A stretch of 64,000 nucleotides of DNA from Brevibacillus brevis (lineage in GTDB: Bacteria > Bacillota > Bacilli > Brevibacillales > Brevibacillaceae): positions 5,977,501 to 6,041,500 of the forward strand of contig NZ_LR134338.1 in NCBI RefSeq assembly GCF_900637055.1, given 5' to 3'. Position 1 is the first letter of the stretch; each line of letters starts with the position of its first letter. This document shows, in pieces, positions 42,963-51,474 of the stretch. The notes under the pieces are model-generated. The model was not told where the DNA came from, searched no databases, and saw only the letters and a list, made by a program, of their open reading frames with translations. The position numbers and the translations under genes are program-made.

Positions 42963-43403
42963 ATGATAGATGCTTATATGAGTTTAGATCAGGTAACTGA
43001 AATAGCGAGAAATCTGTCACTAGGTGAAGCAAAAACGTTTTTGCTGAGCGAAGCTGGGAAAATCGGGATCGTTGTGAAAGAAACTAACGAAAAAGTAAGC
43101 AGAATAAAACAATCAGGACAAACAGGTGTCACACCATTTTACCTTGAAGAACATGATACTCTCACCATTAGTATTCAACCTGTAGACGGAACAGAAAAAG
43201 ATGCAATAGTAGGTTACATTAGGCTGAATGCTGTTCAGAGAACTGAACTTCTATCTGCTCTCAAAGAAACAACTAAGCGTGGGATTGGCATTGAATTCTA
43301 CAGCGTGAGCGAAAGTCTTGAACTGGTTTCTGTTCGTAATGTTATTATTGAAGAAATGTCACGTTTTGCATTAAAACAACAACTTGACAGAATCAAAGAA
43401 TAA
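42963..43403 (+). CDS. Hypothetical protein on the plus strand, 146 aa
   Basis: One of few plus-strand genes inside the prophage. ATG 42963 is chosen from aggaggaag. The protein is soluble and Lys/Glu-rich: AYMSLDQVTEIARNLSLGEA, then beta strands. No family is recognised. A candidate promoter, TTGTCG-18-TATTAT, lies at 42917-42946, very close to the start. A terminator follows. An own promoter, own terminator and opposite strand mark it as a moron, expressible in the lysogen. Confidence 0.65.
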   Translation: MIDAYMSLDQVTEIARNLSLGEAKTFLLSEAGKIGIVVKETNEKVSRIKQSGQTGVTPFYLEEHDTLTISIQPVDGTEKDAIVGYIRLNAVQRTELLSALKETTKRGIGIEFYSVSESLELVSVRNVIIEEMSRFALKQQLDRIKE

Positions 43404-43407
43404 AGTG

Positions 43408-43446
43408 AAAGCCACTGAAGATTACTCTCTTCGGTGGCTTTTTTCC
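43408..43446 (+). terminator. Terminator after the plus-strand moron
   Basis: aaagccactgaag and cttcggtggcttt pair, followed by TTTTCCTCC. It lies 4 bases after the stop codon. Confidence 0.8.
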
Positions 43447-43537
43447 TCCTTGCTTCAGCAGAGGTCTTTGTTGTGTATTCACAATCATATTATGGAATTA
43501 ATGATTTTAAAAGAAAAAGCACCGCATGGGTGCTAAA

Positions 43538-44122
43538 TTACTTTTCTGTATATCTTTTATGATATTCGAAGGCTTTTTGAAGAAGCCTGTTTAATGCATT
43601 CCTGTCAATTGCAAAAGATTTTGCTCCAAGCTCTTTCGGAATGTACTCACAATCAACCAAATTTTTATCCCATTTGGCTGAAGGTGAAGGTATCCTCATT
43701 CTAGCCGTCTGGGTAAAAGCAAAATCGGATCGATTATGTATATCGTCGCATGCAAGATCAACAAGTTCTCCAAACTGGGTTATTAGCCAAACATGAAATT
43801 CAGGAATGTCGGCTTTCGGTTTCCATTGATAAGAAATTGGATATCCAACCCATTTGCTCGATCCCGCAACCACATAACTTCTTATTCCATGCAAATCAAG
43901 GAGTTCTTTTGTGACATTTGATACGTAGATACAATATTCTCCCCTATTTATGTGACAATCTTCAAATGCCTTTCTCACACACCGTCTTACCAATCGTTTT
44001 ACTTCTTCAGGGGTTTCTCCTTCTATTGCCATATCGCAACATTCATCAAAAAACGCACCTGAGCCACACAGGCATTTTCGTCGATGTTCCTTTTGTTTGC
44101 CCAACCTTAATTCCTCCCACAA
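43538..44122 (-). CDS. SEC-C metal-binding domain protein, 194 aa
   Basis: The N-terminal motif RRKCLCGSGAFFDECC is a SEC-C zinc motif, as at the end of SecA. The rest is a mixed alpha-beta domain with HVWLITQFGELVDLACDDIH, a Cys/His/Asp-containing strand-helix that recalls small peptidase or transglutaminase-like folds. I cannot assign activity. It is monocistronic, in an AT-rich accessory slot between the moron and the structured region 44164-44390. Confidence 0.6.
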   Translation of the reverse strand: MWEELRLGKQKEHRRKCLCGSGAFFDECCDMAIEGETPEEVKRLVRRCVRKAFEDCHINRGEYCIYVSNVTKELLDLHGIRSYVVAGSSKWVGYPISYQWKPKADIPEFHVWLITQFGELVDLACDDIHNRSDFAFTQTARMRIPSPSAKWDKNLVDCEYIPKELGAKSFAIDRNALNRLLQKAFEYHKRYTEK

Positions 44123-44163
44123 TTTTCTATTAATTTAGACGTGAGTAGAAATTGAAAGTTTCG

Positions 44164-44390
44164 GTCCGGTAGAATCCCCCACTTATTTCGGCAGGGGGAA
44201 CTCCGCCGCAAGCCAATCCTTACCTGCTGCGGTCACAGGCTAAGGGAGGTGGTCCAGCAGATAAATCTGCACACTAGAGACAGGATCAGTGTGTTCGAAT
44301 ATGAGAGATACAGGACAAGGGGCGAGAGGCCGGAGCCGTATGCCTCGCATAATCCCCTGTCCGGTATATTCCAGCAGAGTAATCGCCCCC
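44164..44390 (+). ncRNA. Candidate structured noncoding RNA, class not recognised
   Basis: About 227 bases with no frame of note and many nested complementary arms: 44175-44180 with 44194-44199 (tccccc/ggggga); 44206-44210 with 44228-44232; 44218-44222 with 44241-44245 (crossing the former, so pseudoknot-like); 44257-44261 with 44266-44270; 44270-44275 with 44288-44293; 44313-44322 with 44354-44362 and, inside it, 44322-44330 with 44342-44348. It is GC-rich between AT-rich genes. It does not match tRNA, tmRNA, RNase P, SRP or group II domain V as I know them. The strand is assumed. Confidence 0.45.
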
Positions 44391-44466
44391 ATAATTTACA
44401 AGTTGATTTTCCTTAAGCACTGAATGAAATTAATTAATGTATAGATAATGCTAGGAAGGAATATTT

Positions 44467-45195
44467 ATGGGTCGAGTTATCATCAGTGAATTCACTCCAC
44501 AAGAAAAACTTAAATTATCCAAAATTGTCCTGAATTGTGTCAGTAAAGGTGAAGGTGAGACAGAACTTGATGCATTAAAAAAAGCATTTGAAATTGCTAA
44601 AGCAGTGCTAAAAAAACCAACTGCTCAAATGTGTCAATACGTGTGGCAAGAACACTTGAGAAATTACTATCGAGCACTCTATGAAAAAGCTTTACAGAAA
44701 GGAAGTAAAAACAGATCTATGAGAAAAGTAAGTGATGAAAATCGTTATCTCGTTTCATTAGTTTGCACAGAAATTTTAAAAGGTCAGGCAATTGGAGAGG
44801 CCTTACGATCCGTTTCAAAAATTGTAAAACTTAAGGAGAGTACCATTAAAACTAAGTGGTATGCACTCATGAAAATCGAAGAATATAAGGTACAATACGA
44901 CGAAGCTCTAAAGAATCAATCCGAGTACCAAGCAGCTACCCCAGAAACCCCTGAGACCGCTGAGACTTTCCAAAATGCATCTCACGAAAAGCAAAGTGAA
45001 GGAGGTGAAAGACCTTTACATACTAACGAAGCCGGTTTCCTAGATTCCATCAATAGCTTTATCACTTCCTTCAAAACCTTACAGGAAGAGAATGAGAATC
45101 TAAGAAATCAAAATACTATGCTACAAGAAAGGTATGAAAAGGTTGTATCTGAGCTTAAAAAAATGAAAGACTTAATCAATTCCTTTGAATTATGA
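44467..45195 (+). CDS. Hypothetical protein with C-terminal coiled coil, 242 aa
   Basis: The N-terminal part is helical (about 1-140) with two Myb/HTH-like modules (TPQEKLKLSKIVLNCVSKGE and KLKESTIKTKWYALM). A Thr/Pro/Glu linker follows, then a coiled coil (about 195-242, LQEENENLRNQNTMLQERYE). The layout resembles RsfA-type or other Firmicute Myb-like regulators, without a certain match. aaggaatattt lies before the ATG. It is on the plus strand after the structured region, with its own terminator, so it is likely another moron. Confidence 0.6.
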   Translation: MGRVIISEFTPQEKLKLSKIVLNCVSKGEGETELDALKKAFEIAKAVLKKPTAQMCQYVWQEHLRNYYRALYEKALQKGSKNRSMRKVSDENRYLVSLVCTEILKGQAIGEALRSVSKIVKLKESTIKTKWYALMKIEEYKVQYDEALKNQSEYQAATPETPETAETFQNASHEKQSEGGERPLHTNEAGFLDSINSFITSFKTLQEENENLRNQNTMLQERYEKVVSELKKMKDLINSFEL

Positions 45196-45254
45196 TCGTT
45201 AGGAATATCTCCTCACTAAAATATTCGTGGGCAGATTTAACTCCCGAAATATAT

Positions 45255-45290
45255 AAGAGCCGCCCGGTTCTTTATCCGAGCGGCTTATTC
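45255..45290 (+). terminator. Terminator after the coiled-coil gene
   Basis: agccgcccgg and ccgagcggct pair around a short T-rich loop. The 45291-45597 gap has only a short direct repeat (gttcaaaatgtc at 45350 and 45368) and a hairpin at about 45453-45475; no gene. Confidence 0.65.
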
Positions 45291-45597
45291 ATCGTGCGTT
45301 GACTCCATTGTAAAACAATTGATCGAAGCATGGGAATTTCGTGCAAAGTGTTCAAAATGTCTTTTTTGTTCAAAATGTCCGGTAAATGGGTTCCTCCAAC
45401 ATTTTATTAACAAATAAACTCTAAGGAACTTATGGTACAAAAAAGCCAGTATCCTGTTCATTAAGGATTACTGGATTCAATAAGATAAATTCTTGTTGGA
45501 GTACGGCCAAGACATATGTAAAGACGGATATAAGTCTTGGCACAATTCCTATCAATTTAAATGAGAGTCATAAGAGCTAATACTAGCGTCAAACGAA

Positions 45598-46083
45598 TCA
45601 CTTGGATATTGAAAAGATAGTAGCTGTCTCAAAATATAAGTGCCTCATCTCATCTTCCTGTATTTCAGGTTCCATTTCTTTAAAGCTCTCTGAGTCTAAA
45701 TCTTCATCGTTAAGGACATGATCTCTCCAAAAAGACAACCCCAATTCAGGAAAGGTATAGGAGAAGCCAAGCAACGCATCGTTATCGCGAGTATATGGTG
45801 AAATCTTATCAAGTATCTCTACAAGCTCACTCGCTTTTGTACTAAACACATCAATATCTTTAAAGAGGCAAGTGTAGTATTCTTTTAATGTATTTGTGAT
45901 GTGTATATGAGTAGCTTTTCCTTCTAAATCATACTCGTACTGAAATAATGTATGAAAAAAATCGCAAGGACGCACACATTTTTCTTGATATGTTCGTACA
46001 CATTGTACTAACTCCTCTTTGGTCATTCCAAGTCTAAGTGTACCGACTGAACGCCCTTCTTCTATAATTAATTTTCCCATCAT
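45598..46083 (-). CDS. Putative immunity protein for the adjacent secreted toxin, 161 aa
   Basis: A soluble acidic protein. TLRLGMTKEELVQCVRTYQE and SYTFPELGLSFWRD give the alpha-beta look of small immunity proteins. No family is fixed. It starts 100 bases after the secreted toxin-like gene on the same strand, the same order (toxin then immunity) as the HNH/SUKH pair. The ATG is preceded by ggagggtatatg. Confidence 0.55.
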   Translation of the reverse strand: MMGKLIIEEGRSVGTLRLGMTKEELVQCVRTYQEKCVRPCDFFHTLFQYEYDLEGKATHIHITNTLKEYYTCLFKDIDVFSTKASELVEILDKISPYTRDNDALLGFSYTFPELGLSFWRDHVLNDEDLDSESFKEMEPEIQEDEMRHLYFETATIFSISK

Positions 46084-46182
46084 ATACCCTCCAAAATTAT
46101 AAATCGGAGCATTTCTCCTCTTTCCTTTTTATAAATACGAAGGAAATTAGAGTAATGCTCCAATGAATAAATATCAATCTAG

Positions 46183-47271
46183 TTAAACTCCAAAATATTC
46201 GTACACCAAGACAGCACCTGCAACTAGGTAGTCGTTGTACTTTTGTGCCAAATTGGGAAATTTACCTTCTGGATCTTCTGCTGCTCTTAAGCCGTCAACT
46301 TCAAGTCTCATTAAGCCTTTATAGTCATTTGCCATCAAATACTCTATCTCTTTCGCGCGCCACTCTTTAGATGTAGTACGATTTCCCCAGTTGGGAGTAT
46401 ATTCGTGGTCTTGCTTCATCATTCTAATCGCAGGAAACATGTCGGTGTCATTAAATCCTGCTTCTGTCAGTGCTTTATCCGAGACAATGTGATGTCTTTC
46501 TCCACCTAATGGTTGCATACGTTTATAAGTACCAACATCGAAATAATATCTTTGCCATTGAAATTGAGTTTTACCACTTTTGTTGTCATAATTCCAAACT
46601 GTTCCATCCTCTAGTACAACTATATCATATTCAAAATAGTCAGATACCGCATTTCTGTCCATCTTCCATTGAAAGACATTCCCGTTTCCTACTTGGAGCG
46701 CTCTCAGAGAAGTATTAGCATCAACTACCCACTCTTTACCTTTTTTATTATATTTTCTTATATCAGCGACCACCGAATCAAGCTTATCGCTGCCGACGTT
46801 AATTACGTCAATGAAAAACGCATAATCATTTACTGAGTAGTATAGATACCAGACGTTAGCAACCGCCATAGTGTCTTTATTACGTTTGACCAGTATAGTT
46901 TCTTCAATTTTAACCTTTTGTGGTTTAGGTTTTTCCAAACCTAATTCACTTGCTATCTCTTCCAATTTTGATTCACTAATGTCAATGTCTCGTAACGCTT
47001 CTGGTTTTTCCAGTTCTTCGAGATTTAACTCCTCAGACAAAAGCTCATATTTCTCACTACCACTTTTCAATTCCGCACCATCATACTTCAATAAATGGCC
47101 AAATCCTTGGTCTCTAATGAAATCTTCGACATCAGGATGCTCGCCAATTTCACCAGATTTGATTTCCTCTAAAACGGTTGTGCCTTCTTCCTTAGCTGAC
47201 AGTGTGTTGGTGTAACCCATAACCAACAGTAAGCATAGCAATAAAGACGATATTATTCTTTTGATATTCAT
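46183..47271 (-). CDS. Secreted toxin-like protein with C-terminal HH domain, 362 aa
   Basis: A Sec signal peptide (1-26, cleavage near TLSA) is followed by an acidic helical region (about 30-125), a beta-rich middle, and a C-terminal domain. The C-terminal domain starts with LGGERHHIVSD (His260-261) and contains MMKQDHEYTPNWGN. GxxRHHI followed by a later His is the pattern of HNH-like polymorphic toxin domains. The overall plan parallels the exported HNH protein at 6262: signal, acidic part, then nuclease-like end. A putative immunity gene follows downstream. The catalytic class is inferred. Confidence 0.65.
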   Translation of the reverse strand: MNIKRIISSLLLCLLLVMGYTNTLSAKEEGTTVLEEIKSGEIGEHPDVEDFIRDQGFGHLLKYDGAELKSGSEKYELLSEELNLEELEKPEALRDIDISESKLEEIASELGLEKPKPQKVKIEETILVKRNKDTMAVANVWYLYYSVNDYAFFIDVINVGSDKLDSVVADIRKYNKKGKEWVVDANTSLRALQVGNGNVFQWKMDRNAVSDYFEYDIVVLEDGTVWNYDNKSGKTQFQWQRYYFDVGTYKRMQPLGGERHHIVSDKALTEAGFNDTDMFPAIRMMKQDHEYTPNWGNRTTSKEWRAKEIEYLMANDYKGLMRLEVDGLRAAEDPEGKFPNLAQKYNDYLVAGAVLVYEYFGV

Positions 47272-47518
47272 TAAACTTACTTCCTTTCGAATGGGATTTG
47301 ACTTTATTTCTCCTTTCCGCTATGACCTAAAATTTACTATTATGTAAGAAATTATATGTTGTACATGGAATAATTTTACTATTCAAATAACTAAGATTGA
47401 GTTTTTAATTGTGACAATTTACAGAACTATTACCCCTCGAATCCTTAACGAAATATATAGCTTTTTACCTATTCCACACGACATTCTCTAATGTTGGTGT
47501 TCCCCTTAAAAGAAAAGA

Positions 47519-48142
47519 TCAGCACGCATTGTGCCGATCCTCCCCATACATGGCCCGAGCCATTTTCTTAATAAGTTCCCGCTTGATCTCATTTAAACGT
47601 GTGCGGGATACACCAACATGACGAGCTATCATATTCATTCGAACGCCGTCCATAATACATTCCAAAACCGCCCTTTCTTTATCGCTGGTAATTGTCTCTG
47701 CTGCCCGATCAACCCGCTGTATGCTTTCCTCCAGCTTTTTCAGACGTTTCCATCGCCGCTCCCGCTTCATAACCTCTCGATTCGTTTTGTCACTGGTTAC
47801 GCCTTTCCCTCTAGGGAGAGAGGCTTCGATCCCATACGCTCCGACCGTCCCCTCTCCAGCACTCTTTAAATACCCTTTAATACGATCGATCTCACGCAAG
47901 CTGAATGAATAATCTCTAATCTCGTCCTCTGTTCGTTGTATCCATTCCATCGCGGGTTCCAAATTCTTATACGAAAGGTGTCCATCATCATGTAAGTCAT
48001 GTTGGTCGATGTCTGTTTTGTCCCACTCCGGGCAGGTCTCGATTTTACCAACGTGAAGGTTATGGACACTACAGATCGATTTCTTGCCCCATTGAGTAGC
48101 GGGACATTTTTCGCAAACACGTTCGATCAGCTTATCGTTCAC
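47519..48142 (-). CDS. Zinc-finger/sigma-like HTH phage regulator, 207 aa
   Basis: The N-terminal Cys cluster (CEKCPATQWGKKSICSVHN) may bind zinc. The C-terminal region is a sigma region 4-like helix-turn-helix (ERAVLECIMDGVRMNMIARH, then VGVSRTRLNEIK). This is the layout of late-gene activators in Firmicute phages. It precedes the late operon in the direction of transcription. The start is GTG. Confidence 0.7.
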   Translation of the reverse strand: MNDKLIERVCEKCPATQWGKKSICSVHNLHVGKIETCPEWDKTDIDQHDLHDDGHLSYKNLEPAMEWIQRTEDEIRDYSFSLREIDRIKGYLKSAGEGTVGAYGIEASLPRGKGVTSDKTNREVMKRERRWKRLKKLEESIQRVDRAAETITSDKERAVLECIMDGVRMNMIARHVGVSRTRLNEIKRELIKKMARAMYGEDRHNAC

Positions 48143-48177
48143 CTACACCGCCTACCCTTTTCTTGGTTTTAAATGTC

Positions 48178-48306
48178 CTAGCTCACTACACATTCAACCC
48201 TGACAAAATCTTTGTAAAATCCCATAGTTTCATGACCTGTGTCATCGATTCTGAAATAAACATTATCTACTTCGTAGCCTTTTGACCGCAAATACTGAAT
48301 GAACAC
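48178..48306 (-). CDS. Small phage protein, 42 aa
   Basis: A short frame from a GTG codon reads VFIQYLRSKGYEVDNVYFRI then DDTGHETMGFYKD. The ribosome site aaaggagcaaggag is somewhat far (about 12 bases). The beta-rich, compact character resembles small early phage proteins. The start is uncertain because the frame upstream is closed by a stop. Confidence 0.45.
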   Translation of the reverse strand: MFIQYLRSKGYEVDNVYFRIDDTGHETMGFYKDFVRVECVVS

Positions 48307-48436
48307 TTCTTTAGCTTGCTCCTTGCTCCTTTATAAAGCTCAATGTGCTGGTAGCTTTCATCACATTCACCTCATCACAATTTCTCTTGTGTATCCAGGC
48401 ACTTTCGATCCGCGCCGCTGGATACATGTAATCAAT

Positions 48437-48601
48437 TTAATTAATCAATCCGTGTTTCTCTTCTGCTTCGATTGCCATTTCATCTTCATGGCCTGACAAG
48501 CATCCCAAGGTACAAAAATGATCTACAGATGGCTTTTTGCTTACCAATATCCACTCAGGCTTGTCCGCCACGATCTCTTCATCTCAAAATGCACATTTCA
48601 T
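48437..48601 (-). pseudogene. Small zinc-ribbon gene with in-frame TGA at codon 6
   Basis: With an excellent ribosome site (ggggaggaag) the minus strand reads MKCAF, then TGA, then DEEIVADKPEWILVSKKPSV and on to a TAA at 48437. It includes CTLGC at residues 30-34. TGA stands exactly where a CxxC partner cysteine (MKCAFC) is expected. Either a Cys codon (TGT/TGC) mutated to TGA, or the stop is read through. As written the gene is broken. Confidence 0.55.
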
Positions 48602-48630
48602 GGTATCTTCCTCCCCTACGAAAATGCCAA

Positions 48631-49335
48631 CTATCTATTGGCATCTTCAATTTCTCGAAGGAGTTTTCCCTCTGGTCGCCAATCGTTGATGTATTCCTTC
48701 GCCTTTTCCAAATCAAGTACCCGAGTATTTCGGTATGAGTCAACGTTGAAGTATCCCTTGAAATCCCGCCAAATTGACGAGAATACTTTTCCGCGCAAGC
48801 TGCTGTCTTGGTAAGCTTGTCCATCTTTGCCTCCAAGGACCTGTACTGCTTGCTGTCTGGCTGCATTTTGAAGCAAGAGCTGCTGACCGTAGTCAATTGT
48901 CTTGCTTTCTTCTAGCCTCTCAACGCGACTTTCGATCTCTTGTTGCTTCTGATCCAGAAAGAAGATCGCTTTTACTTCGGGACTCAATCTAGCATATGCG
49001 CTAGGCTTCTCGATAACGCGATAGTAGTCGTCCACAAGCATTTCGTAGGCTTCCCATGCTTCATCTGTGTTCAGTGATTTCGCGTGCAGCCATGCACCTT
49101 TTTCAGTCCAGAGGTAGAGCTTGTTGATCGAACCTTGAAATTCACGATTCGCTTCCTTGAATGTCTTCAATTCTTCTCCAGCCAATAGAAAAAAGTGTTT
49201 CCCGTTTTGATACCGCCTTTCGTTGTAGTTGAAGTTGTAGCTAATTTTGTCTGATGTTGTTCCATATGATTCTGCCAACTGAGCTGTGGTCAATACCCTT
49301 TGACCCCGATAGTCAAGCACCTGTAAGTTACTCAC
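48631..49335 (-). CDS. ORF6N/ORF6C phage regulatory protein
   Basis: A 234-residue protein. The N-terminal ORF6N domain (about 1-85) has VLTTAQLAESYGTTSDKISY and KLYLWTEKGAWLHAK. The C-terminal ORF6C-like domain (about 130-234) has VFSSIWRDFKGYFNVDSYRN. The family acts as phage antirepressor or regulator (KilA-N relatives). It overlaps the next gene upstream by 4 bases. Confidence 0.85.
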   Translation of the reverse strand: MSNLQVLDYRGQRVLTTAQLAESYGTTSDKISYNFNYNERRYQNGKHFFLLAGEELKTFKEANREFQGSINKLYLWTEKGAWLHAKSLNTDEAWEAYEMLVDDYYRVIEKPSAYARLSPEVKAIFFLDQKQQEIESRVERLEESKTIDYGQQLLLQNAARQQAVQVLGGKDGQAYQDSSLRGKVFSSIWRDFKGYFNVDSYRNTRVLDLEKAKEYINDWRPEGKLLREIEDANR

Positions 49336-49970
49336 TTCCCCTTCCTCCTTTTCGGAACCACCAGTTTCAAATGCCTCGGCCGTCTTTCTCGAATAGGTTT
49401 TGACCTTCCCTTGCTATCCATGAGGTATTGCTCGCCTTTGGGCGTGGTATGGAGCGTATATGTTTGGATTCCGTTTTCAGCAGCCCATTGCTCCATGATT
49501 CCCGGCTGTCCTTGTGCTCGCCTCATATCGCTCATCAGGCCCATGTATTCGCAAAGGAAAAAAGTTACATCCCAATTATGGTAGTCCCACAGAAAGTCAA
49601 ATACCGTTTCAGTTGTCTCGCCAATCGGCTTGTCCCATCCAAGCTCTGCAATTTTTTCTACTGTGTAAAAATAGTCTTTAGTACCCCAGCGGTTACCGTC
49701 ATATTCCTTTGTAATTGGAAAGATACTCGCAAATCTTCTCGGAGTGACGAGGGCGATAAGCTCCATAATCAGGTATGACAGTTGAAATCGACTTTCCAAG
49801 TTATCGACCGACACGCTTCCTAAGCGTCCAAGATATCTCACACCATAAAAGATGGCACGATCAAGAGCCTTTTCCTCGTGTAATGCTACCGGTAATGCTG
49901 AAAACAACGACTTGTGATAAATATCGAGTTTTTCCGTGTTTTTCTTATCTGGCCTATGCCCTACTTGCAT
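49332..49970 (-). CDS. Hypothetical phage protein downstream of replication genes, 212 aa
   Basis: A soluble protein rich in aromatic residues with a basic C-terminal tail (SKPIRERRPRHLKLVVPKRR). No domain is recognised. ATG 49970 is preferred, with gggaggga upstream; TTG precedes it. It is coupled to the ORF6N gene. The basic end suggests nucleic acid contact. Confidence 0.6.
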   Translation of the reverse strand: MQVGHRPDKKNTEKLDIYHKSLFSALPVALHEEKALDRAIFYGVRYLGRLGSVSVDNLESRFQLSYLIMELIALVTPRRFASIFPITKEYDGNRWGTKDYFYTVEKIAELGWDKPIGETTETVFDFLWDYHNWDVTFFLCEYMGLMSDMRRAQGQPGIMEQWAAENGIQTYTLHTTPKGEQYLMDSKGRSKPIRERRPRHLKLVVPKRRKGK

Positions 49971-50094
49971 CAAGGTCCCTCCCAGGAATAATTTGAGTGG
50001 ATATTGACAAAGATCATTACAACCAATTCGCCTAAAACTCGAGAATTTTACAACCAGACATTCAATATAGGTAACTCATTTCAAAACATCTTTT

Positions 50095-51474
50095 TCATTG
50101 CCGCCACTGCGTTTCCCGCTCCTCTGTTTCATCGTCAATTGTTTGTTGCTTGCCAAAACGATGATCGAGACTCACGAACTTATTGAACTCCTTGAGGAAT
50201 GCCAGCTCCACCGTTCCAATAGGTCCATTCCGTTGTTTCGCAATGATGACCTCCAAGATGTTCTTATTTTCCGTTGCTCTATCGTAGTAATCATCACGAT
50301 AGAGAAAAGCGATCAAGTCAGCTTCTTGTTCAATTTGTCCCGATTCACGTAAGTCGCTCATCATCGGCCGTTTGTCCTGCCGTTGCTCTACGCCGCGACT
50401 GAGCTGAGAAAGAGCAATCACAGGGGTATCTAACTCCCGTGCCATGCTTTTGAGTGTCCGGGCGATCTCAGACACTTCCTGCTCCCTGCTTCGCCCTGGC
50501 TTGTCCATTCTTATCTTCGTTAGGTAGTCAATGATGACCAAGCCAAGCCCTTCCTGTTGCTTCATACTCCGGCATTTTGACCGTAGCTCTCCAAGAGCGA
50601 TCTCGGGTGTATCGTCTATATAGATGTTCGTCTTGGAGACGATGCCCAAGGCGTGCGTCAAACGAATCCAGTCATCCCCTTCCAGCCAACCGCTTCGTAG
50701 CTTCGAGGCGTCAATATTGCCTTCCGCACACACCATTCGCGTCACAAGTTTCCCAGCACTCATTTCTAATGAGAAGATCATGATTGGTTCACTTATACTC
50801 TTCGAGGCGTTCTGTGCGATATTTAGCGCCAGAGCTGTTTTTCCGATGGATGGTCGAGCCGCCAGAATGATCAAATCTTGCTTATGAAATCCGCTTGTCA
50901 TTTTGTCCAAATCAGGATATCCAGACGGAACCCCAACCGTCCTTCCACGCTGCTGAAACGTTCTGTCAATCTCTTCGTATGCCTCCAGCGCAACTTCCCT
51001 GATTGGTCTTACAGACCGCTTTTTACCACGTTCCCGAATCTCGGCAGCCAGTTTTTCTGACTGAGCAAGCACTTCATCGACATTTTCATTGTTGAGGCTG
51101 TCCTTGTACGCTTGGTAGTTGATTTCAATAAGCTTTCTGCGCCGAGCCTTGTGTAAAACGATCCCTGCATAGTAGTCGATGTTCTCCGCTGTCGGTGTAT
51201 AGCTGACCAATTCCGTAATGTACGGGACGCCCCCCACGTTATCGAGCGCCTTCTTTTCTTGTAAATGACTTGTTATCGTTACTAGGTCAATCGGATCGCC
51301 TTTCTCGTACAAGTCAGCCATGCCTTGATATAGGACTTGATGTCGTGTCCGGTAGAAATCCATAGCTGTTAGCTCATCGATGACTTTTGCAATAGCAGGG
51401 GGCTTACAGAAGATCGCCCCGAGTATCGCTTTCTCTGCTTCTTCGCTGTGGGGCATCTCCTGAATATCAATCAT
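50095..51474 (-). CDS. Replicative DNA helicase (DnaB-like)
   Basis: A 459-residue hexameric helicase. The N-terminal domain (MPHSEEAEKAILGAIFCKPP) is followed by the RecA core with LAARPSIGKTALALNIAQ as Walker A, LGLVIIDYLTK as Walker B and ALSQLSRGVEQR. It unwinds phage DNA at the fork. It follows the DnaC-type loader gene with an 8-base overlap, forming the replication module. Confidence 0.92.
   Translation of the reverse strand: MIDIQEMPHSEEAEKAILGAIFCKPPAIAKVIDELTAMDFYRTRHQVLYQGMADLYEKGDPIDLVTITSHLQEKKALDNVGGVPYITELVSYTPTAENIDYYAGIVLHKARRRKLIEINYQAYKDSLNNENVDEVLAQSEKLAAEIRERGKKRSVRPIREVALEAYEEIDRTFQQRGRTVGVPSGYPDLDKMTSGFHKQDLIILAARPSIGKTALALNIAQNASKSISEPIMIFSLEMSAGKLVTRMVCAEGNIDASKLRSGWLEGDDWIRLTHALGIVSKTNIYIDDTPEIALGELRSKCRSMKQQEGLGLVIIDYLTKIRMDKPGRSREQEVSEIARTLKSMARELDTPVIALSQLSRGVEQRQDKRPMMSDLRESGQIEQEADLIAFLYRDDYYDRATENKNILEVIIAKQRNGPIGTVELAFLKEFNKFVSLDHRFGKQQTIDDETEERETQWRQ

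Noticed and set aside
44313..44362. Hairpin with ggagccgtatgc, recalling group II intron domain V
   Set aside because: The second strand of domain V (cgtacggttc) is missing and no intron-encoded protein is near.
45350..45380. Direct repeat gttcaaaatgtc twice
   Set aside because: Only two copies, 6 bases apart, in AT-rich DNA; no sign of an array or an att site.
48584..48586. Selenocysteine codon
   Set aside because: A UGA at a Cys position is suggestive, but a bacterial SECIS hairpin directly after it is not evident; a nonsense mutation is simpler.
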